From positions 3,517,001-3,581,000 of the forward strand of contig NC_092561.1 in NCBI RefSeq assembly GCF_037975245.1: 64,000 bases of DNA, given 5' to 3'. The notes beneath the pieces were generated by a model that ran no database searches, was not told where the DNA came from, and saw only the letters and a program-made list of their open reading frames with translations. The translations under genes and the position numbers were made by a program. The stretch is from Apostichopus japonicus. Its lineage: Eukaryota > Echinodermata > Holothuroidea > Aspidochirotida > Stichopodidae. Below, piece after piece: positions 35,301-47,429 of the stretch (positions are counted from its first letter, which is position 1; each line of letters opens with the position of its first letter).

Positions 35301-38300
35301 GAGGCAATGGAGATAAAGCGCCTTGTCCAAGGACACAAAGCAATGATCTGGCCAGGGCTCGAACCTGTAATCCTTAGATCACAAGTCCACTGCCTAAACT
35401 ACTTGACCACAACACCCTCATGTTTTATCTTTAGCAAAATGATAGAAGAATATTGTGCTTTTCAAGTTTGTATTTTGTATGCACATGTGTATATTGTATA
35501 CAGTGTACAAAACAGTCACTGGTTTGATGTAACACACATTTGCACTTTATACTTATGAGGCTCGACTATTTTACTCTGCCTTAAACTGGTTCTTTAGTGA
35601 CTGACCTAAATTTATCCCAATTTCTGCTAGATCAGAAAAGAAAGTAAAAGATATTGAAATGGTCAGACATTTGCAAAATTCATTTCTTACTTCATTTCTT
35701 AAATCCTTTTCTGTTTTTTTTCCATACACAGCAAAAGAGAAGCGCCTCGTCTTTAGAGATCTGTGTATCAATAGAAGAAAAACTGAGAGAGGAATTGTCT
35801 GCCCTTAAGGTGACTGAAGTAGTTGATTTCCCCCTCCTAACTACCATTCAACAGCTAAGAGACGAACAAGCAGCCATGACCAAGAGAGAGACGCAGCTGG
35901 CCTCCAAAGATAGGATCAATAATTATGGAGTATGTACCTGTATTATGTTTGTAAGAGGATGATGATTATGTATATTATATATTCCGTAATTGACATGGAT
36001 ATAAAAGACTTAAATGATTGAGTCAAGTCGTTGCCCGAAATCACATTATCAGGATTGAAAATGAAGAGAAGTTACCAGTAGTGCAGCGAATGAACAAATT
36101 CTTAACAAAGGTGAAAGCAAGATGTTACCAAGTTTATTTATATGCAAAATGGAGAATCTTAAGATTAACATTGTCCTGTAATTATAAAGTAATATGCAGT
36201 ATGGGAAGCTTTGAGAGCCTTTTTCTAGGTAAAGTTTATTTTCTTTATTCACAACGTCCGATTTACCTTCATAGTCAATCACTCAGACCTCTGAGATCTG
36301 GCATTATTTTGTTTTGTAAATAATAACAATAATGACAAATTCCTCCTTGCCAAATTCTTTTCATGGATTTTTCTCTGTTCTGTTCTCTTCTATTCCGAAC
36401 TATATAGGTATCAAAAGCAGGCAAGACCCGAGCCAACGAGTTACATAGACTGAAGAAACTGGAAGAGCAGTACGCGTTGAAGATCAAACGATATAAAGAA
36501 GCGCAAGCTAAGGCCTCTAGTCAACCCAGTGCAGCATCGTTGAATGGTGATAGTAGGAAGAGGAACTCCAAGGAGACTCCTCGGCCAGCCGTGTCAATTT
36601 ATCAGAAGGATAAGATTCAGTTCTCCGTCAATAACACACCGACTCAGACAGACAGTGAAACAGAGAAGGAAAATATCGACAGAGAAAATAATGGCGTGGG
36701 CAGAACTAAAAGACGAAGATCCTGGTTGGACGACAATTCCAGTTTAACTCCGCAGTTATCAGGGAAGCAGAAGAGACTGACTCAAATAACAAACTTTACA
36801 GAGAAACTCAATTACAGTCAAGACGAGAAAAGCCTGGTGGAAGCTGGAAAAGTTGTTGATGGCAAAAAGAAAGAAAATGTAATGATTGATAGGTACTCTG
36901 ACAGGCCTCTAGTAGGTCCTCAGAGGGGTGATTATCTGCACCCTAGTAACTACTTTACAGCAGAACTCTCGTTAGGAAAGAACAAGAAACACTGGATACC
37001 AATGGGACGTGCAGATGATGTAGAAGAGAACTTTTCAAATGTTACCATGGGGACGTACGTTAGCCCTTTGTTGTGCTTTAGAGCCTACCGGTAAGACAAC
37101 CACTTTTAACAAGCATATAAATATTCAGTTCTTCAGTATTTTCATAAATTAAAGAAGGCATTCGATTTGCATTTTGATGTAGTCATTCTGTGTTATAACA
37201 GCTTCTGCCTTGAATGTGACTCGCTCTCCTTGTAAAAACATTTTGCTGACATTAATCTTGAATTCAAGTTTTCTCTTTGTTTTTTTTCTTCTCTCTCACC
37301 AGGCTCCATAGGTCATATTGGAAAGCTACAGGTGTTTCTCCGACATCCAGAACCTTCTCCAATAATGTCGACCCCAGAAGAGTTCTCTGCAAGTTTGAAC
37401 TGAATGGTGTTTGTAATGACTCGAGTTGTAAATGGTGAGCTGCAAATTGTGTATTTTGAATGGTCTGTTTTTCTGTCTTCTGTTCTGTGATGATGTAGTT
37501 ACTGATTGATCCCTTCTTCTCATATTGATAATGGTACATGAAAAGTAGAACTAATTTTCCCAAGCAGAGACAAGAGTGTTTCTGTTAATTACTATTCAGG
37601 GTAGGAACAGGGAGTCATTACCCTGCAGTCGGATTGGTTTTTGTACTTAAAAAAATCTTTAGCACCAGAGATGTTTGCAACCTTCACTTTGAATATATCA
37701 GCCTGTTACACCTGATATTAAAAGTACCCACCGTTGAACTTGGACGGCAGACGCAGAAAAAATGCCCAAATAAATGATCTTTATCCCATCCATCTCAATT
37801 TGTGGAACGGCTGAGGACTGTCTTTGAAATGAAGCTGCTGTAGTAGTGGTGAAATGGAGAAATAAGATTTTACAGGTGGTGTCAAAATATATCACATGAA
37901 AGAAATTCAAAAGATGAATTATACTCGGTAATTTTTAAGACGCTGTTTTTGTTGTTGTTTCGTTTAGCCAACATGAAAGAGACTACCTCCTATCAGAAGA
38001 GGCTGTATTAACTGATCTTCTGTCATACGCCCCTTCATTGGTCAACATTACACCGAAGATGAAACCCGAAGAACAAAGTAACAAGATCAGTCGATTTCTG
38101 CAAATTCTCACAGAGCAAGTTAATAAGGAGACTTCTGGCTGCCAAAGCAAAGATAAACAATATTTCTGCCTCAATTCTGTTACACGACAGTTGAGAAAAG
38201 GTTGGTCTGTTTCCAGAAGTATTTTATTTTTTCATTTTTTCTCGTTATCAAAAGGGTTGATTTTTTATTTGTACTAGAAGGTTGACAATGCAACGTTGCT

Positions 38301-41300
38301 TTAACCTCGTACTTTCTCTAAGTCACAGAAGTAGGGATTAGAAGGCTATCATTGCTTCACTGTCACTTAAGTTCTTTTTGGGATAAATGTTCAGGAATGT
38401 TTCATAACTTTTTCATCTGGTCATAGACAGTGTTCTGAGGAGTGGATAATTCTTTGCCGACATAAAGGGGGCATTGCAACTTGGTTGTAAGAATGGCTGA
38501 CCTCAATATTTCTTCATTTTTCTGCCAAAGTATCATTTGATCTGCAAAAACGTGAAAGTGCTGAGATTAATTGAGTTGGATTTAAGTGGTGTTTAGTCTG
38601 TATTGAATTATATTGTTCTGTGTTGCTTTAGTCTCTAAATTCATGTTCTTTCAATTATGGGGGGGGGGCTTCCAGTAAATATTTCTGTATCTGAATCCTA
38701 GTTATTAAATTTATTGATCATGATTTGCAACTTTCCCCAGATAAAGTAGAAGTTCCCATTTTATGTGAAAGACAGTGGAAACCAAAGAAAGAGGGCGACA
38801 AAGAAAACAGAACCGAATCATCCCACAGAGAGGAAGAAGAGGCAGACGTCTTCCAAGTGCTCCGATCTAAGAAAGTTCCCGAGGCCATCCAAGTTATGGG
38901 AGTTGACGATAGCAGGTAAACTCAACGACTGCTCTGATATTTTGATTTTGTGTCGGGTTGAAACTTAAGATGTCCATTCCATCGGAGTGGATTAATATTT
39001 ATGTACAAATTGTTGGATACCTTCAGTTCCTTTTTAGTTGATTAATTGATGGGGGAGGGAGGGGTAGGGGAGGGGGGTCCTAGAAGAATTCTGTGAACAT
39101 TTTTGTATTCTCGTAGTTTTCATTTCCTTCATCTGGTTTGTATCTACCTCCCAACATAGTCATATATAACACAAGGTTACATTGCACTAGGTGTTGATTG
39201 CCATAAATTAACTTTATTATGTAACTACTCAAATATGTCACTTTTGTGCTAACTGTGTATTTTTCTGTTTTTTTAATGCCTGTCAGCTTAAATATGATTC
39301 TTAACTGGCTAGAGGTTAGAATTAAGCTTCTATCCATATGTCGTCAGTTTCATTGCAACCTTATGTGTTGTGTATGTGACATTTTCCACATAGCGGCTAG
39401 TTGAACAGTAATTACAAGGGGTGTTACAAATGTATTTATCCTCAAGCTCGCATTGGCATAATACTTCCAAAACTCAACAGAAAATTTAAAAAAAATACAA
39501 TTAAAAATGAAAAAAATTAGTAAGAATATTTATTTTTTTCCTTCTCCCTCCTGTTAATCCTCCCTATCAAGGAATTGTTCATATATTCTTGGTTTTGTCT
39601 TTTTTTATTTTACAGGTACTACTGTGGTAGAGAGAAGAATATAGAAAACCTGGAATCTTTAGTTTTGGAAGAATCCCACGACACTGAGCTCTGGTTGAAA
39701 CTTGTCAGCTTAATTCTCCAAGAGGGGTAAGTTGGTGGAGTGGGGGGAGGGGGATGGGGAAGGGGGGTGGGGGGATGGGGGACCATAGTGATTATATTAA
39801 TAATTTTTTAAAGATGATTTAACGCCATCTGTATGAAGTGGCAGTATTGTTGGGCATTGTAGTTCTGTTTTTATTTTTGTCTATTAATAATTAAAAGTTG
39901 AATAATTAGAGTTGGCTGAAAGATATGTTGCCACACCGTAATGTTTCATTCCCAATTTTTACGGTTGTAAACTATTCTTCCAATTGGGTTTATTTGGTAT
40001 TAGACTAAATGCATTTGCTGAAGAGGCACGATTTGCTGTGTTAGTTAGTTTCACATTTAGCCGAGGTCCTTGAACGAATTCATCTAGAACAGGGGTGGGC
40101 AACCTTTTTGAATGAATGGGCCAGATATAAGGAGTGAAGAATTGACTGGGCCGTACCTAACCAACGATCTGCTGTTGATTTCAAAGCTTTGATTCCGAGG
40201 ACTTTCAAGCAATAAGTGTGTGTACTTAATCTGTATTCACAAAAACATAATGTCAATGCAGTACAGTTGATAATTAGTGGGGATAATAGGCCTACCTGAC
40301 AGCATCATTAGTGTCACTAAATTCTAAACAGCTAGCTCATTTTTTTGTGATGATATAACATAGACTGAATTTTTTATTTTTCTTGAGACATCTCTGAGAC
40401 CGCAAAAAATTCACTGGCGGGTTGTTGTTCTAGTTCAGACAATTTTTTTTGCAAAATTTTTATGATATACAGAACATTTTGTAGGAGATAGACCCTTTTA
40501 ACTCTTTAATTTAGAAAATATTCTTAAAGGGCTTTGATCACCTGGAATGAGTACCCTGTCCCCAGCTCATTCCTCCCCCTTCCCCTATCCATCCACCCAG
40601 CCTTATACTCATATAATATCTCAATTTAGCAGATTTAGATATTTTTTGAATACATTAACAGAGGTATTTAATATCTTCATTATTCTTATACTCCGTTCTT
40701 TTAGTTCCGCTGAGTGCCAGGACCGTGCCTTGAATGCTCTGTCTAGAGGGCTGGAACATAATCCTTCATCTCCTGACCTCTGGCCTGTCTATCTATCTCT
40801 TTATTCATCGAGACCAGAACACCCAGATCTGGTGGAGATTTGTACACAAGCTATGCAGCATACCAAAGACTACACTGTGTACTGGAAGGTATACACCTCA
40901 AATGTGATATTATTCCACGTACTGGGAGATGATGTATTAGGAATATATGGCTAGCACCCAGGGTACCCAGAGTTGTGGTGGCCAATTTTATCCCTGGCCA
41001 TAGTAATCAGCATTAATTGGTATGATGCTTAAATGACCACAAATGTGGGAGGAACCCGCAAGGGCTTACGGATACAACTTACACGTCGTGTGGCTTCCAA
41101 TTCAACATTTCTAGCTCAAATTTGGAATCTTTTCAATTTAGAAAGTCATTTCAGATGGGAAAATAGTAGATTGCTCTTGGATGAAAAACCCACCTTACTA
41201 TGATCCAGCCGGGTTTTGAACCCGGAACCTCCAGATTGCTAAACCTCATTGCTTCAAATGCCACCGCCCTTTATCCACTCGGCCACAGCACCGGAATAGG

Positions 41301-44300
41301 CTGCTATGCACTAGCTTCTGCCAGTTAGATAATCTGCCCCACCCCCACCCCCACCCCACCCTCACCCTCAACTAATAACCATCCTGCTTGGTTAAAACCT
41401 CCCCTCTCAGTACTGAGTACTGGTAGGTAGGCATCGATCACATCGGTACAAGGGGTTCTTCTTTTCAGGAAGTCACCGGAAAAAGCATGGGGGTCAAATT
41501 AGGTACCGCTTGCAGACAATTGTTCACAAAGTGAAATTTTGTAAGAATTAATTGTGTTTGTTTTCGTACAGGAGTGGAGAATTAACATCTTGTCTCATTG
41601 TCTTTTTTCCCCCTCTCTTAACCCAGTGCCTGGAAGTAGCCAACACATTCCAAAGTAAGATTTCGTCCTGCCAAGATATACTCCAACTCTTAACCTCTGA
41701 CGTTTCAAAGAAGAAAGAGGATCGTAATTCACATCGGATCTTTGAAACCGTCCTCTATCAGACCCAAGTTCTTTTTCTGACAGGACGCTTAGAAGAAGCC
41801 TGCCAGTTTCTTCAAGTAAGCTTGCTTTTGTTTTGTTTTTTACAATGTGCCCAACCATCCCCCTGTGCCCTCTCCTTTTATGTCAGTCTATCGCAAACCT
41901 CACCAATGTTAATTTCTTTTCGTTGACAGAATGTTCTGACATCTAACGAGAATGAGGGTATCTTTCTCAGTTTCCTCACTCGACCAGATGTCTCCCTTCT
42001 CTGGATGGCTTACATTCACCTTCAATCATTCCGTTCACTACCAACTTGTCTTTTTGAGGAAAGCGGATCTGGGCTAGGTCATGTGAGGAAAAAGGTATGG
42101 CAACATTTCACTAACATGTCCCCCCAAAAAGCAATAAGCACTTTCCCCATACTAGAAATTAGTTTGCAGCCCTAGGAAAGTTATCGGCTCTCTGTTTGGC
42201 TGGTGCTAATCAAGAGTAATAATAATATAATAAATATGAATTTGTACAAGCGCTTTTATCCAGTTGAAACTGCTCAGGTGTGCTGTAGGAGCAAGGTACT
42301 CAGTAGAAACAACATAACAGTTATCAAGACATGGGTTTATTAGCTCGCATCAGCATTTAAAAATATGTATATCACAAGGTTTTGTCTGATGTTTGCTAAA
42401 GAGCTTGGTTTTCATTATTTGAAATATGCTTGGAAGAGATGAAAAGATTCTAGTTTTGGAAGGGTTTTTGCACAGAATCATTTTGAGATAGAATGAAGAA
42501 TAACAAAGGAGATTTCTTTTGAAGCATTTTTATCAGCAAATCAGAAACTGAAATTTCAAATTTGAAATGATGATTTTTGCGTTAGATGTTGATTCATAAG
42601 GTAAAGAAAATGTTTCATGAAAAGGTTTTTCTATTCTGCTCGTAGACACATTTCATTTGTCCGTGGCATCAACCCTTCAGCCGTTCCGTGGATGACGTTT
42701 TGACTCTTTTCGAGACAGCTAGTCAGTCAGTGAAAGATGACCTATTTCAGTCTTGTTCGATCTTGTACCATAACTGGGTAGCTGTACTCACCTCATCGAA
42801 CAGGTAGACTGTAGGCCTATTACACTATCATTAATCTTGAATGACCCACAACCCCTACTATTGGAAGGACGTTAGTGATGTCATTATATGTTACCACAAA
42901 CAATGGAGCATTTGTCAAAGTTAAAATTATGCCAAGTTTGTTACTAGTCTATCAAATTAAAATATTATATCAACAAATAGTGGAGGGGGTTTAAAGATGC
43001 TAAGTGGTATAGAGTGGTAACCCCCCCCCCATCCCTCCTCAATTAAACGTGATATTTATCATTCAGTCTTTGCAGCTTTGATATTTTCCATATAATTTAT
43101 TTGTGTCAAAGTAAAACAGCACTTAAATGAAAGAAACCTTAAAAGAAACAAGTCTACGTATATATATCTGTATTTTAGCAAGATGAATCTCTCTAATTGT
43201 TACAGACACAAGTCTATGTATATATATATATCTGTATTTTAGTGAGATGAATCTCTCTAATTGTTACAGACACAAGTCTATGTATATATATATCTGTATT
43301 TTAGTGAGATGAGCCCCTCTAATTGTTACAGCCACAAGTCTATGTATATATATATCTGTATTTTAGTGAGATGAATCTCTCTGATTGTTACAGAATGCAA
43401 GAAGCAGTAGACCGTTGCAGACAGATCCTTGAGAAGTATCCGGTAGAAACATCAATCTGGAAGACTCTGCTTGTCCTAGAAATGAAAAGATCCCAAGATA
43501 TCATCAAAGTCAGAGAGGTAACCAAATTATAATCATTGGCTTCTTCATATTGTTCTATTTTCCAATATGGGTTCTGATAATGTCCCCACCCCCTGCCCTC
43601 ACTCCCTAAACTCATCTAATTTGTAGAAAATTTCTGTTACTTCTTTCAAAAGCTGTCATTTGCCAAGAAATGATTTCATCACATGTTTATAATGCATCTC
43701 ATTGTCTTTAAGCTAATTTAATACCTTCCTAACAAGCAAAAAAAAAGTAAAGTTTTTGTTGTTTGCCTTGTAAAGACTTCATCACACGTTTATAATGCAT
43801 CCCATTGTCTTTAAGCTCATTAAATACCTTCCTAACAAGCAAATAAAACATAATGCCAGAGTTTTTGTTGTTTGCTTTGTAATGACTTCATCACACGTTT
43901 ATAATGCATCCCATTGTCTTTAAGCTCATTAAATACCTTCCTAACCAGCAAATAAAACATTATGCCAGAGTTTTTGTTGATTGCTTTGTGATGACTTCAT
44001 CACACGTTTATAATGCATCCCATTGTCTCTAATCTAATTAAATACCCTCCTAACCAGCAAATAAAACATAAAGCATTCTTCCCTTAGTCTTGCCCTCAAA
44101 TTTGGTTGCTTCAATTTGTCCAAGTTCGATATGATTGCACAGTTTTGATGTTTTTGCAGTCATTAAATAATTCTGTTAATTATCAGAAGTTTGTGTTTCT
44201 CCTTGACAGATTTATTACGAGGCTTTCATTAAGTGTCCCCCATCACCAGAGCTTTACTATACCGCTGCCAAACTAGAGAACATGGAGGGCTTCCCAGCTG

Positions 44301-47300
44301 AAGCTGTCAGTCTCCTCTCAGATTGTGCTGCTTCATTCTACGACCTCCCAACTGAGGGAGCATCTGGTGAAGATACCTTCAATCTCTTTAGGTGGGTATC
44401 TTCTTTCACCTGACCTGGATTGGGTATGGTAACAATGACCTTTGACCTGACCTGATTTGAGAGTGGCAATGGTAACCTTTCACTTGAAAAAATTGGTGGT
44501 ACCAATAACCTTTGACCTGACCTGATTAGGGATATGGCAACAATAACCTTTGACCTGACTTGATTAGGGATATGGCAACAATAACCTTTGACCTGACCTG
44601 ATTAGGGATATGGCAACAATAACCTTTGACCTGACCTGATTAGGGATATGGCAACAATAACGTTTGACCTGACCTGATTAGTGATATGGTAACAATAACC
44701 TTTGACCTGACCTGATAAGTGATATGGCAACAATAACCTTTGACCTAACCTGATTAGGGATATGGCAACAATAACCTTTGACCTGACCTGATTAGGGATA
44801 TAGCAACAATAACCTTTGACCTGACCTGATAAGTGATATGGCAACAATAACCTTTGACCTAACCTGATTAGGGATATGGCAACAATAACCTTTGACCTGA
44901 CCTGATTAGGGATATAGCAACAATAACCTTTGACCTGACCTGATTAGGGATATGGCAACAATAACCTTTGACCTGACCTGTTTAGGGATATGGCAACAAT
45001 AACCTTTGACCTGACCTGATTAGGGATATGGCAACAATAACCTTTGACCTGACTTGATTAGGGATATGGCAACAATAACCTTTTTACCTGACCTGATTAG
45101 GGATATGGCAACAATAACCTTTGACCTGACCTGATTGGGGATATGGCAACAATAACCTTTGACCTGACCTGAATAGGGATATGGCAACAATAACCTTTGA
45201 CCTGACCTGATTAGGGATATGGCAACAATAACCTTTAACCTGACCTACCCTGGCCCCTACATGAGCTTCAAATAATGCAAAATATCTTTGTCATTAATCG
45301 CCTTCTTTCGTTTTCCTAGAATTTTATTAAACCAGCCAGTTCCACTCTCCTTCAAGTCACCGCCTATGCAACAGAGACTCCAGCCAATCTTAGAAACCAG
45401 TCAGGCATACATCTGGCTCTGTTTTTGCTTCCTTCTGACTCTTAAATCATCTTCACCATCAGCAGTAGGAGGAGGAGAAGGAGGAGAAGGTGACTTAGGA
45501 ATGGAACCAAAGGATGCCTTTGAGTTGGCATTATCCTCTCGCTCTAGGGGAGAGGGATTGTTAGATATTTGTTTGGAGTAAGTTTAACAGAGTACTCCCA
45601 CCGATTCCCATATTTCATATTGGAATGTTTGATGAACCTTAAAACATTTTCTTTTGATTTCTGTGTTTTTTGGTTGACAATTTTGATTCATTTCCAAACT
45701 TATACGACGGCACGTTACAGTATTTCTTTTTGCTCTTCAGGTTTTTTTTTCTATTTCAAAATTATTTGTTTGTTTCCAAAATGTTATCAAGATGGTGCAT
45801 ATTTAGGAAGATAAATAATTATGATATCTGTCAGTGTTACAACCGTAGTCAAGGAGATGATAAATGCTTTCCTGGGAGGTAATGTGGGGGGGGGGGATAA
45901 TATTATGACATATGTCAGTGTTGCAACTGTAGTCAATAAGATGGTTAATGCATCCCTGGATGGTGACATCGGCGGGGGTGGGTAATACTATGACATCTTT
46001 CAGTGTTACAACCGTAGTCAATGAGATGGTTAATGCTTCCTTGGGAGGTGACATGGGTGGGGGTGGATAATACTATGACATCTTTCAGTGTTACAACCGT
46101 AGTCAATGAGTAGGTTAATGCATCCCTGGGAGGTGATGGGGCGGGGGGGGGGACACACTGGAAAGGTGAATATCTAACACCAGTCATGATGAATAAGTTA
46201 TAATTTAATCTCCTCATAGATATTTCCAGTACCAGTTACGAAGACCCGGCCCAAAACCAGAAGAGAGAGGAAAAACACTAAGACAGTTGGTGAAGAACAT
46301 TATCACAACTCGGCCATCTTCTTTCACTTATCCCTTTGATGAGAAACACTTTTACATCGATTACTCCTTCCACAACACTCTTCTTGATGTTTATCTCGCC
46401 TACTTACAACCAAAATATATCACAGAAGCTTATGAAGATTACCTCTCAATGATGCCAAAAAATCTTGGTCTCCTACAAAAGTAAGGATGTACTCAACTGT
46501 TGTATTATATAATTGGATACAGGAGGTTTAGAATATTTTGTTGCCAGTTTTTTCACAATACTTGTGGGTGCATGGCAGTAATGCATGACAGTAGTGCATT
46601 GTAGTGCTTAGTAGTAGTGCATTGTAGTGCAAAGTGCATAGCAGTAGTGCATTGTAGTGCATAGCAGTAGAACTTAGCAGTAGTGCATTGAAAGTCACAT
46701 GTTAGATCATATAGGTACTTTCATATTACCTTATTTTCCTGGTGCAGCAGATTGTCAGGACTGAACACAGAAGGAGATTGACCTGAAAGTTGGCAGCTAG
46801 AGGTATCCCCCTACCCTTCCCCCTTCCCCTCCCAATATGCCCCTGATGCGCATAATGACAGTTTAGGTATTGGTTTGAATCGATCAGTACTACATTTAAA
46901 ATATGATTAATTTTTTAGTTTATTTATTAGTATTTTCCTGGTGCAGCACCCATCCCCCTTCATCCAGTAGGTGATTGGTTGGAAACACTCCCTCCACCCA
47001 CCCCCCCCTTTCATCCCTCCTGTCATGCCATGCTGCTTGGTGTACATGCTTGCAGTTTATTGAGTGCTTTTGAAATAACCACATGGCTCGAATTATTATT
47101 CAAAGCTTAAGTTGTTCTCAACAGTTCATTGATGTTATTTTACATCTTTCAGGTTTCTGGATTTCCTATGGGTTGATGAAGGATACCATTATATCAAATT
47201 TCTTGCCAAAAGTACCCTTGCAACCCACCCAAAGTGTCTATTCCTATGGAATGCGTAAGAAACTCTCTTCCTTTTCTTTAGACCCAAATATATATATATA

Positions 47301-47378
47301 TGGTTAGACCTAATATATATATGGTTAGACCTATATATATGGTTAGATCTAATTTATATATATATGGTTAGACCCTGA

Positions 47379-47429
<51 letters not shown>

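Noticed and set aside
36018-36323. Possible extra ZFC3H1 exon between exons 10 and 11 (IENEEKLPVVQRMNKFL)
   Set aside because: Locally protein-like, but exons 10 and 11 already join in phase 0, and no convincing acceptor-donor pair brackets it in frame.
45787-46217. Three overlapping minus-strand frames with similar repeated peptides
   Set aside because: They translate the ~85-bp intronic tandem repeat of ZFC3H1.
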